A stretch of 24,086 nt of DNA from JAGLTA01 sp023142625 (GTDB taxonomy: Bacteria; Patescibacteriota; Patescibacteriia; JAACEG01), in contig DAOWHA010000035.1 of assembly GCA_030641665.1 (NCBI GenBank), positions 1 through 24,086 of the forward strand, given 5' to 3'. Position numbers and translations under genes: made by a program. Of this stretch, positions 14,807 through 21,528 are shown piece after piece. The first letter of the stretch is position 1, and each line of letters starts with the position of its first letter. Below the pieces are notes generated by a model. The model saw only the letters and a program-made list of their open reading frames with translations. It searched no databases and had not been told where the DNA came from.

Positions 14807-15178
14807 TTATTTTTTATTTTGCTTCTTTTTATCTTCCTTTTTTACATCTTTTTTTATTTTTTTTGCGTCCTTTTTTATCTTTTTTTTAGCGGGTTTTTTA
14901 TCTTCGTCTGACATTTTGCTTTTCGCGCGCGCGATTTTTTTAACTTTCCTGCCTTTTCTTACTTTAGAGACTTCGTCTTTCGCGGCCATTCTCTTTTTGA
15001 ATTTATCAACTCGTCCGGCAGTATCAACTAATTTTTGCTTGCCTGTATAAAACGGATGGCACTGGGAGCAGATTTCAATTTTTATCTCTTTCTGTGTTGA
15101 GCCAGTATGAAAAACAGCTCCGCAAGCGCAGATTATTTTCGCGTTTTCATAATAGGTTGGATGTATGCCTTTTTTCAT
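14807..15178 (-). CDS. rpmE: Ribosomal protein L31 with a long lysine-rich tail
   Basis: L31 bridges the large and small ribosomal subunits. Residues 1-62 are a typical zinc-binding (C+) L31: MKKGIHPTYY, the cysteines C17, C19, C37 and C40, and CSQCHPFYTGKQKLVDTAGRVDKF. Normal L31 ends near residue 70; this one is 123 residues, with about 55 extra that are almost all Lys, Asp, Glu and Ala, including repeated KKxxKKDxKK units. The tail is probably disordered or helical and could bind rRNA. The stop is well defined and a terminator follows 22 bp later, so the extension is not a run-on into a repeat. Confidence 0.95.
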   Translation of the reverse strand: MKKGIHPTYYENAKIICACGAVFHTGSTQKEIKIEICSQCHPFYTGKQKLVDTAGRVDKFKKRMAAKDEVSKVRKGRKVKKIARAKSKMSDEDKKPAKKKIKKDAKKIKKDVKKEDKKKQNKK

Positions 15179-15271
15179 AGATTTGCATTTTTAAAATTAA
15201 CTGTTATAATTTAATCATAAATATATTTTTTGTAAAGGATATTGATTATTGTTCGTTAAAATTTGTCATTT

Positions 15272-15355
15272 ATGTCTATTGGTTCTATCGGCTCGGTGCG
15301 TAATTCTTATTATAATTATTTTTTTACGCTTTTTATCTATTCTGCGCTTTTTTAA
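15272..15355 (+). other. Short ORF in the rpmE upstream gap, doubtful
   Basis: ATG 15272 opens a 27-codon frame starting MSIGSIGSVRNSYYNYFF and then stops. It has no SD and no family I recognise. It may be another gene-start relic like those at 4473 and 11741, or chance. The rest of the 15179-15395 gap is AT-rich, with a TATAAT-like sequence near 15204 that could serve either strand. Confidence 0.2.
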
Positions 15356-15395
15356 ATTTTTCTTTCAGTTAATAAACTTGTTAAGTAAAAAAATT

Positions 15396-15596
15396 ATGTT
15401 TAATACATTAAACAACCTTGATAGCCCGATAGGCATAGATGATGAGTTTATTTTTTAAAAAATATGAAAAAAGTTTAGAGAGTATTTAAAAGATAATGAT
15501 ATTGAAATTGAAAAAGGCGTTAAAATGAAAGATTGGATAGTAGGGTAAATTGAAAAAGAGATGAATAGAAAATTGGAAACAAAAAAAGAAGAATAA
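15396..15596 (+). pseudogene. Decayed small gene with three in-frame stops
   Basis: One frame from ATG 15396 to TAA 15596 reads like protein throughout but is broken by TAA 15456, TGA 15465 and TAA 15546. The first piece is MFNTLNNLDSPIGIDDEFIF; later pieces are KKFREYLKDNDIEIEKGVKM..DWIVG and IEKEMNRKLETKKEE. The charged helical composition with no frameshift suggests nonsense decay of a roughly 66-residue protein, such as a small regulator or antitoxin, although I do not recognise the family. Chance coherence in an A-rich stretch is possible. Confidence 0.4.
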
Positions 15597-15632
15597 ATTT
15601 AAAATTTAATTATTTAATATAAACAAAATTTT

Positions 15633-16700
15633 ATGCCAAGAACAACACAAGCAAAAAAGCAGGGGATGAACCTGTGGATGCTTTCAACAATACTTTTATT
15701 AGCGGTTTTAGTATTGATGATATTTGAAAATGGGAAAATCACTAATAAGATCAGGGGCGGCGGAACCGCGAATATTTTAACGGCGGAAGAAGCCGGACAG
15801 GAATGGGTTGGATTTATCAACGAAGTCAATCCAGCCACGAAAGATAAACTTAAAATTTTAGAGATTAAAGAGGAAGGCGGAGTTTACGCGGCAACCGTAT
15901 CATACGATAATCAAGATCAGGTTTCTACCTCAACCATACACATTAGCAGAGATGGAAAAATCTTTTTCCAGCAAGGAGTTGATATGGAAGAAGAGAGGCA
16001 AAAAATGGCGGCAGCAACAAGCCAAAGCGCTCCTGAGCAAAAAAATATCCCGAAAAGCGATAAGCCAAAAGTGGAAATGTTCACAATGAGTTATTGTCCG
16101 TTTGGAAAACAGGCCGAAGACGGGCTTCTGCCAGTAGCGCGCCTATTGGGCGATAGCGTTGAGATAGAGCCGCATTATGTCATCTATTCGGATTATGCGA
16201 CAAAAATGAAAGCAAGGATGAACGAAGAACAGGCAAAAAATGTAAAAGTTGAAGATTATTGCTATGACAAAGAAGAAAAATATTGCTCTATGCATGGAAT
16301 TAAAGAATTAAGGCAGAATGTGCGAGAGCTTTGCGTTTATAAATATAATAAAGATAAATTTTGGGATTATACAGAAGCCGTGAATATAGAATGCAGCATA
16401 GAAAATATTGAAACTTGCTGGAGCAATCCAATGGCAAAATTAGATATAGATATGTCAAAAATTTCCAACTGTCTTGATAATGAAATAGAAAATTTTTTAG
16501 CCGAGGAAGTTGAGTTGAATAAAAAGTACGGCGTAGCCGGTTCGCCCACCATAATTATTAACGGCGTAGATTATACGGGCGGACGAAGTCCTGATGAATA
16601 TAAATCAGGCGTTTGCAACGCGTTTAACGATCAGCCAAGCGAATGTTCAAAAACATTAAGCCAAAATTCCGCTGGCGCGGCAGGAGGATGCGGAAGTTAG
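15633..16700 (+). CDS. Membrane-anchored thioredoxin-fold protein (DsbA/GILT-like)
   Basis: The 355-residue protein has one N-terminal membrane helix (about 14-31, WMLSTILLLAVLVLMIF) and an exported body. Residues 145-330 look like a DsbA/GILT-type thioredoxin domain: strand VEMFTMSYCPFGKQAE (147-162), a helical insert rich in cysteine (C210, C218, C234, C254, C262, C280) and the cis-proline loop GVAGSPTIIINGVDYTGGRS (300-319). The active site is CPFG (C155), with only the first Cys of a CxxC. More cysteines lie near the end (C328, C338, C353, tail GGCGS). A role in extracytoplasmic disulfide exchange or as a disulfide-rich surface protein is inferred. Residues 50-115 may be a small PepSY-like domain. 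Start 15633 is taken; M12 is an alternative. A terminator follows directly. Confidence 0.75.
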   Translation: MPRTTQAKKQGMNLWMLSTILLLAVLVLMIFENGKITNKIRGGGTANILTAEEAGQEWVGFINEVNPATKDKLKILEIKEEGGVYAATVSYDNQDQVSTSTIHISRDGKIFFQQGVDMEEERQKMAAATSQSAPEQKNIPKSDKPKVEMFTMSYCPFGKQAEDGLLPVARLLGDSVEIEPHYVIYSDYATKMKARMNEEQAKNVKVEDYCYDKEEKYCSMHGIKELRQNVRELCVYKYNKDKFWDYTEAVNIECSIENIETCWSNPMAKLDIDMSKISNCLDNEIENFLAEEVELNKKYGVAGSPTIIINGVDYTGGRSPDEYKSGVCNAFNDQPSECSKTLSQNSAGAAGGCGS

Positions 16701-16722
16701 AGTGAAAATAGCATTTAAGCAG

Positions 16723-16760
16723 AAAGGCGGAGGCAATCTATTTTACCCTCCGCCTTTATA
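16723..16760 (+). terminator. Terminator behind the thioredoxin-fold gene
   Basis: A perfect 11-bp stem, AAAGGCGGAGG (16723-16733) / CCTCCGCCTTT (16747-16757), begins 23 bp past the stop and ends in a short T-run. Confidence 0.75.
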
Positions 16761-16774
16761 GTTTAATTTAATCG

Positions 16775-16987
16775 CTTGTCTTTGCGAGAAGTATTTTTTT
16801 ATCTGTCTTTGCGAGGAGTCGAGTGAGCGCAGCGAATGAGATGCGACGAAGCAATTTCGTTAATAGACAAAAAAACTATAATCATAGATTTGTCCGCTCA
16901 GTAATGAGATTGCTTCGTCAGTCGTTCCGCTATCGCTCCACTTATTCCTCGCAAAGACAGGCGGGGGACATTTTTCGCAAAGACAAG
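16775..16987. repeat. Interspersed inverted repeat, copy 5, nested inside a second pair of termini
   Basis: A full two-armed element occupies 16803-16960 (CTGTCTTTGCGAGGAGTCGA ... TTCCTCGCAAAGACAG). It is enclosed by a second, outer pair of perfect 13-bp inverted ends, CTTGTCTTTGCGA (16775-16787) and TCGCAAAGACAAG (16975-16987). The simplest reading is one element inserted in another that has since lost most of its body. It lies between the thioredoxin-fold gene and ychF. Confidence 0.85.
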
Positions 16988-17043
16988 AAGCAAGGCGAAT
17001 AGTTCTAAAAACGAGAATCTAAAGTTTAATAACAAATTATTTT

Positions 17044-18114
17044 ATGTCTTTTTCAATAGGAATTGTCGGGCTGCCTAATGTTGGCAAGTCCACTCTGTTT
17101 CAAGCGCTGACTAAAAAACAAGTTGACGCGCAAAATTATCCTTTTTGCACCATTGATCCGAATGTTGGTGTTGTAAAAGTTCCGGATAAGCGGCTTGATA
17201 AATTAGCGGAAACTTTGCAAGCCACGCAAAAAATTCCGACCGCGATTGAATTTGTTGACATTGCGGGGCTGGTTAAGGGCGCGAGTCAAGGCGAAGGATT
17301 AGGAAATAAATTTCTTGCCAACATTCGCGAAGTTGACGCTATCTGCCAAGTCGCGCGCGATTTTGAAAATAAGGATATTGTCCATGTTAACAATAAAATA
17401 GATCCGATAGATGACGCGCGGACAATAAATTTGGAGCTTATTTTAGCCGATATGGAAACCGTTGACAAAAGAATTGCGAAACTTAAAAAGCAGTCTCGCG
17501 GCGATTGCGATAAAAAAATCGCAAAACTTTTAGCAGCTTGCGAAAAAATAGACAGGATTTTAAAAGATGAAAAATTGGCAATTGAAACAGATTTAGACGA
17601 GGATGAAAAAAATTTAATCAAAGAGTTGAATTTATTAACTATAAAGCCGATGATTTATGTAAGAAATATTAACGAGAAATCAGAAGTCAGTTCCGAGTTG
17701 AATAATAAAAAAAATACGATAGATATAAATATTAAATTAGAAGCCGACCTGTCAGGATTGTCCATAGATGAAGAAAGCGAGTATAGAAAAGAGATAGGCG
17801 CTGGCGAGAGCGGGCTGGATAAACTAATATTAGCCTCTTATAAATTGTTAGACCTCGTTACATTTTATACAGCAAGCTTCAAAAATATCAATCAGGCATG
17901 GACAATCAAGCGCGGCAGCAAGGCGCCGCAAGCTGCTGGAACAATCCATAATGATTTTGAACAAGGGTTTATCCGCGCGGAAATTATAAATTGGCAGGAT
18001 TTAATAAACTGCAAATCTGAAACTGTCGCGCGCGAAAAAGGATTGATTCGCGTTGAAGGAAAAGAATACATTATGCAAGACGGCGATGTCTGCCATTTTT
18101 TGTTTAATAAATAA
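17044..18114 (+). CDS. ychF: Redox-regulated ATPase YchF (Obg family)
   Basis: YchF (OLA1) is a ribosome-associated P-loop NTPase that prefers ATP to GTP. The 356-residue protein is full length: G1 GLPNVGKS (9-16), the switch region NYPFCTIDPNVGVV (31-44), G3 DIAGLVKGAS (72-81), HVNNKIDPIDDARTINLELILAD (the YchF signature after G3), a coiled-coil insert (about 130-200) and the altered G4 region YVRNINE, where classical GTPases have NKxD, explaining the ATP preference. The C-terminal TGS domain (about 275-356) carries TIKRGSKAPQAAGTIHNDFEQGFIRAE. It ends 1 bp from the convergent phosphodiesterase gene. No SD is seen. Confidence 0.96.
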   Translation: MSFSIGIVGLPNVGKSTLFQALTKKQVDAQNYPFCTIDPNVGVVKVPDKRLDKLAETLQATQKIPTAIEFVDIAGLVKGASQGEGLGNKFLANIREVDAICQVARDFENKDIVHVNNKIDPIDDARTINLELILADMETVDKRIAKLKKQSRGDCDKKIAKLLAACEKIDRILKDEKLAIETDLDEDEKNLIKELNLLTIKPMIYVRNINEKSEVSSELNNKKNTIDINIKLEADLSGLSIDEESEYRKEIGAGESGLDKLILASYKLLDLVTFYTASFKNINQAWTIKRGSKAPQAAGTIHNDFEQGFIRAEIINWQDLINCKSETVAREKGLIRVEGKEYIMQDGDVCHFLFNK

Positions 18115-18115
18115 C

Positions 18116-18628
18116 TTATTTCAATTCATTTAGTAAAATCAATTTTGGTTTTCTCTTTATGGCGTCATAGATCGCAAAACTTGGCGAAAAAAGAAGATTG
18201 GCAATATTTCCAGGGTTTATTAGTTCTGTTTTATTAATTTTTTTATAAGACGGTTTATGAGTATGCCCAAAAAATACCAAATCATAAATTTCTTTTTTTG
18301 CTAAATCGCCAGCGGTCCATTGAAAATGCGTAATAGCTATTTTTAATCCGCCTAAATTAAATATACCTATTTTTTTAAAAATGTTTATTCGTTGATTTTT
18401 GTTTTTTAAATTAGAGTTTTCTATTTTATTCCACAGATGACCGTCATTATTTCCATCTACAAGATAAAGATTTCCTGAAAAATTATCCATTAGATATTTT
18501 AAGGTTTCACAATTTGACAGATCTCCGCAAAAGATTAATTCTTTAATTCTGTTTTCGCGGCAATAATTCAGCGCTTTGCTTAAATTTGATAAATTGTCAT
18601 GAATGTCTGAAATAATAGCGAATTTCAT
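18116..18628 (-). CDS. YfcE/MJ0936-type metallophosphoesterase
   Basis: This 170-residue calcineurin-like phosphoesterase has the full metal-binding set: D8 and H10 (ISDIHDN), D36 (CGDLSN), N60 or N61 in GNND (59-62), H101 (ITHFQ) and GHTH (121-124), then INPGN (137-141). It is the minimal-size group of YfcE and MJ0936, which act on phosphodiesters in vitro; the natural substrate is unknown. Its end almost touches ychF (1-bp gap), and its start is only 17 bp from the divergent rnhB start, so there is no room for two ordinary promoters and leaders. An AT-rich -10-like sequence lies just before the ATG. Confidence 0.88.
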   Translation of the reverse strand: MKFAIISDIHDNLSNLSKALNYCRENRIKELIFCGDLSNCETLKYLMDNFSGNLYLVDGNNDGHLWNKIENSNLKNKNQRINIFKKIGIFNLGGLKIAITHFQWTAGDLAKKEIYDLVFFGHTHKPSYKKINKTELINPGNIANLLFSPSFAIYDAIKRKPKLILLNELK

Positions 18629-18633
18629 ATTTT

Positions 18634-18639
18634 TATAAT
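18634..18639 (+). promoter_or_regulatory. rnhB: Possible leaderless promoter for rnhB
   Basis: A perfect TATAAT ends 6 bp before the rnhB ATG (18646), so transcription would start at or beside the A of ATG, giving a leaderless mRNA. No clear -35 is seen upstream inside the divergent gene. The sequence is short and AT-rich, so the call rests on the exact -10 match and spacing. Confidence 0.45.
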
Positions 18640-18645
18640 TTTATT

Positions 18646-19281
18646 ATGCATTATCCAAATTTTATCAATGAAACAGAATTGCGAAAACAGGGATATAGAT
18701 CCGTAGCTGGCGTTGACGAGGTTGGACGAGGGTCTTGGGCAGGACCGATAGTTGCCGCCGCGGTAATTCTGTCGCCCAAAACTAACATTCAAGGACTGAA
18801 AGATTCTAAAATGTTGAGCGCCAAGCAACGGGAAGCATTAAATAAAATTATTATGGAAAAAGCCGTTGGATGCTCAATAGGCATACTGGGCAGCAAGACA
18901 ATTGATGAAATTAATATCGGCGAAGCAAATTTAGAATCCATAAACAAAGCGATTGCCTGCCTTAAAAAAACCGTGAAAAAACCCGATTATTTGTTAATTG
19001 ATTTTCTAATAAATAAAAAAATAATTATTATAGATGATATTCCTCATAGATTAGTAAAGCATGGGGATAAAATTATCGCTTCTATTTCTGCTGCTTCTAT
19101 AATCGCAAAAGTCGCGCGCGATAGAATGATGGTTGATTATGCAAAAAAATTTCCTGAATACGGTTTTGAGCGGCATAAAGGATACGGAACTCTTTTGCAT
19201 CGGCAGATGATTGCCAAATACGGAATTTGCGATTTGCATAGAAAATCATTCAAGCCGATAAAATATTTGGCGGCTACTTAA
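18646..19281 (+). CDS. rnhB: Ribonuclease HII
   Basis: RNase HII nicks DNA at embedded ribonucleotides and removes RNA primers. The 211-residue protein has all motifs: GVDEVGRGSWAGPIVAA (22-38; D24, E25), LKDSKMLS (51-58), LLID (D119), the KHGDKIIASISAASIIAKVARD block (138-159; D159) and ERHKGYGTLLH (175-185). It should be active. It ends 8 bp inside the convergent yidD gene. The gene starts 17 bp from the divergent phosphodiesterase and probably has little or no leader. Confidence 0.96.
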   Translation: MHYPNFINETELRKQGYRSVAGVDEVGRGSWAGPIVAAAVILSPKTNIQGLKDSKMLSAKQREALNKIIMEKAVGCSIGILGSKTIDEINIGEANLESINKAIACLKKTVKKPDYLLIDFLINKKIIIIDDIPHRLVKHGDKIIASISAASIIAKVARDRMMVDYAKKFPEYGFERHKGYGTLLHRQMIAKYGICDLHRKSFKPIKYLAAT

Positions 19282-19531
19282 TTGGATCATTTCCGCCCTT
19301 GTTCCACGGATTGCACCGCATTACGCGCCATAGCGCCATAAATCCGCCCTTGATAATTCCGTGTTTTTTAATTGCCTGATAACTGTATTCTGAACAGGTT
19401 GGATTAAATCTGCACCAGCCGTTTGGAAAAAATATTTTTGGAAAACCATGGTCAAAGGAGAGCGTTTTTTGATAAAGACGGATTATTTTTAAAACAACGA
19501 ATCGCGGATAATAAATAAAAATATTTTTCAT
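19274..19531 (-). CDS. yidD: Membrane protein insertion efficiency factor YidD
   Basis: YidD is a small membrane-associated protein that assists YidC. The 85-residue product starting MKNIFIYYPR has the family core: an amphipathic N-terminal helix, LYQKTLS (19-25), CRFNPTCSEYSYQAIKKHG (40-58) and RVMRCNPWNKGGNDPI (69-84). I chose ATG 19531: the open frame reaches upstream to 19624, but that part is translated repeat copy 6 (SAIASSQRQQ). YidD normally sits with rnpA and yidC; here it is isolated. Repeat copy 6 begins 10 bp upstream of the ATG, so there is no SD and any promoter must be inside or beyond the repeat. Confidence 0.93.
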   Translation of the reverse strand: MKNIFIYYPRFVVLKIIRLYQKTLSFDHGFPKIFFPNGWCRFNPTCSEYSYQAIKKHGIIKGGFMALWRVMRCNPWNKGGNDPIK

Positions 19532-19540
19532 AGTAAGTTG

Positions 19541-19691
19541 CTGTCTTTGCGAGGAGGCGATAGCCGACGAAGCAATCTCGTTGTTTAGGCACAGTGCTGA
19601 AATAACGAGATTGCTTCGTCGCACTCGCTCCCTATCCTAAATTTTTGTTTCACAAAAATTTAGGCAGGTTGTTCAGTTCCTCGCAAAGACA
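19541..19691. repeat. Interspersed inverted repeat, copy 6, with a 13-bp nested palindrome
   Basis: The left arm is CTGTCTTTGCGAGGAGGCGA to CAATCTCGTT; the right arm is AACGAGATTGCTTCGTCGCA to CCTCGCAAAGACA. The right arm is interrupted by a perfect 13-bp stem CCTAAATTTTTGT (19636-19648) / ACAAAAATTTAGG (19652-19664) with a 3-nt loop. The element lies between yidD and the GT-C gene. Confidence 0.92.
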
Positions 19692-19752
19692 AAAGTAAAA
19701 AAGCGTCAAAGTTTAATCAACTATAAATTATTATAGCAAAATAATTTTACAA

Positions 19753-21126
19753 ATGCCAAGAATATTTAACAATAAAATATTTTTTTATTGCTTGCTAATG
19801 GAATTGTTTTTTTTATTGCTTGCTTTTGTTGGGTCTCCGTTAAGAAAAATTTTTAACGACTATTCTATTTCCCCGCGCAATGCGATTATTTTATTATATC
19901 TGTTTTTTATTTTCGCAGGACTGCTGTTATTCTACTTTTTAATTTATAAGACAGCGCTGAAAGATAAAAAGTCGCTGAAAGAAAATTTTAAAATCGTTAT
20001 TTTGTTTTTTATACTTTTTCAGATTACGCTTTTGATAATTCCGCCGCTTGGATCTTCCGATATTTATAATTATATTTTTAGGACAAAAGTTTTAACGCAT
20101 TATCACCAAAATCCATTTTTTATAGCCCCGATAAATTTTCAAGACGATCCATTATTTAATTTAACGCAGCCGAGAGCTGTCGGTGTGCCGCTGTTATATG
20201 GTCCGCTATGGCTGATAATAGCCGCGATTCCAACAATTTTAGCCAACGGAATCGTTTTTTTAGGAGTTCTGTTTTTCAAGCTGCTGGCAATTTTGTTTAA
20301 TATCGGAATCTGTTTTTTTGTTTTTAAAATTATAAAACAGATTAAACCCGACTATAAATATTTAGGGACGATGCTATACGCGTTCAACCCGCTGATTTTA
20401 TTTGAGGTCGCGAATAACGGGCACAACGACATCGCGATGATATTTTTTGTTGTTTTAAGCATTTTTGTCTGGCTGAAAAAAAAGTATTATTTAAGTTTAA
20501 TTTTTTTAATCTGCTCTGTTTTAATAAAATTTATCACAATTTTATTATTGCCGATTTTTATTTTAATCACTTTAAACAGCATAAGCAGATTAAGCGCGAA
20601 GATTAAATTTTTTATAAATAGCGCGGCTATATTCTGCGCGATTATGGCTTTAAGCTATTTTTTAATCGGCGCTACGCCTGATATGTTTTCAGGAATAAAC
20701 AGCCAACTTGAAACAATTTCATTAGCATACGCTTCTTTTTTGCCGTTAATATTAATTGCGATAACAAAAGGCGCGAATATAATATTGATTAAAAAAATAA
20801 GCTATGCTGTTTTTATAATTCTATACGCAGTGATTTTAGGATTTATTTTTTTTAACAAAAAAAGCGGAATTTCAAATCTTGTAAAATATTATTTTGCCGC
20901 GTTTTTGCTGTATTTTTTAACAGCGAATTTTTCGTTTATGCAATGGTATTTTTTATGGATGCTCCCGCTTGTTATAATTTTAGGAAGATATAAAATAACG
21001 ATGCTGATTACGGCGTTCGCGCTTATTTCATATAGTTTTTTTGTCTATCTATTCAGTTATCTGTTTCTGATTTTAGGGGCGGCGTATTATTTTATATATA
21101 AAAAATTATCGTATCAAAATAAATAA
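19753..21126 (+). CDS. Polytopic GT-C fold glycosyltransferase (GT87/MptB-like)
   Basis: This 457-residue integral membrane protein has about 11-13 hydrophobic segments. The pattern matches polyprenyl-phosphate-sugar dependent mannosyltransferases: GSSDIYNYIFRTKVL (100-114) in the first large extracytoplasmic loop, with D103 the likely catalytic Asp, followed by HQNPF (118-122), YGPLW (149-153) and EVANNGHNDIAM (218-229). These recall the D-Y-Y, NPY, YGPLW and NGHND blocks of MptA/MptB. It would add a hexose to a lipid-linked or surface glycan outside the membrane, which fits the sugar genes at the other end of the window. The real donor is unknown. It stands alone, followed by a hairpin terminator. 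Confidence 0.78.
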   Translation: MPRIFNNKIFFYCLLMELFFLLLAFVGSPLRKIFNDYSISPRNAIILLYLFFIFAGLLLFYFLIYKTALKDKKSLKENFKIVILFFILFQITLLIIPPLGSSDIYNYIFRTKVLTHYHQNPFFIAPINFQDDPLFNLTQPRAVGVPLLYGPLWLIIAAIPTILANGIVFLGVLFFKLLAILFNIGICFFVFKIIKQIKPDYKYLGTMLYAFNPLILFEVANNGHNDIAMIFFVVLSIFVWLKKKYYLSLIFLICSVLIKFITILLLPIFILITLNSISRLSAKIKFFINSAAIFCAIMALSYFLIGATPDMFSGINSQLETISLAYASFLPLILIAITKGANIILIKKISYAVFIILYAVILGFIFFNKKSGISNLVKYYFAAFLLYFLTANFSFMQWYFLWMLPLVIILGRYKITMLITAFALISYSFFVYLFSYLFLILGAAYYFIYKKLSYQNK

Positions 21127-21158
21127 CCGGCAATTTAATTTGTTGATTTTTTTATTCG

Positions 21159-21188
21159 TAGGGACGGGTTTTAAACCCGCCTTTTTTT
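21159..21188 (+). terminator. Terminator behind the GT-C gene, with a recurrent palindrome
   Basis: The palindrome CGGGTTTTAAACCCG (21165-21179) followed by CCTTTTTTT forms a rho-independent terminator 38 bp past the stop. The flank GTAGGGACGGGTTTTAAACC resembles short dispersed palindromes seen in many bacterial genomes (recollection, not checked). Confidence 0.65.
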
Positions 21189-21228
21189 GATTATTGACTT
21201 TATTCAACTTCGCCGACATCATTTTGTT

Positions 21229-21264
21229 GGTTCCATAGTCCCGATAGGGCTGTGGAACCTTTTT
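21229..21264 (+). terminator. Strong hairpin with T-run, possibly a mobile palindrome
   Basis: GGTTCCATAGTCCC pairs with GGGCTGTGGAACC across a GATA loop (21229-21259), with one bulge, followed by TTTTT. It works as a terminator on the plus strand and is the second in 100 bp. Its core TCCCGATAGGG is close to the nested palindrome in repeat copy 2 (ACCCGATAGGG). Confidence 0.55.
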
Positions 21265-21528
21265 GCAAAATACAATGGATGGGTTTTAGGTCCACCGCTA
21301 CATTTTAATTTTGTATCTGTTTTTTTTTGAATTTTGATTTTATTTAATCGCGCATGGACTATGACAAAAAAATCATGATTTAAATACTTATTTAAATAAG
21401 TATTTAAATATATATTTAAAATTCTTAATCCTAATTCTCGCATCACATTAAACGCGTCAGCTGGGCGTCCCAAATAATAAGCATTTCTGCCATTAGGATA
21501 AATCGCATTGACATAAACGCTTATTATT
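21265..21528. other. Non-coding gap with a 32-bp perfect palindrome
   Basis: This stretch holds no convincing gene. A 32-bp perfect palindrome lies at 21378-21409 (half-site ATTTAAATACTTATTT). A minus-strand frame here (residues such as PNGRNAYYLGRPADAFNVMR) looks protein-like over about 40 codons but has no own start or SD and overlaps the end of the DUF262-HNH gene in another frame. It may be a relic or part of a repeat. Confidence 0.5.

Noticed and set aside
15249..15458. A 69-codon plus-strand ORF from a TTG start
   Set aside because: Its first 49 codons are low-complexity hydrophobic sequence with no SD; only the last 20 codons belong to the decayed frame listed at 15396.
16470..16570. 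Thioredoxin-fold gene as a split or frameshifted pair of genes
   Set aside because: The frame is open from the membrane helix through the cis-Pro loop to the stop without a break.
19532..19624. Upstream extension of yidD
   Set aside because: It is a translation of repeat copy 6; the family start is MKNIFIYYPR at 19531.
6276..19691. The repeat family as a CRISPR array
   Set aside because: Copies are kilobases apart, inverted-armed and variable in length, with no regular spacers or cas genes.
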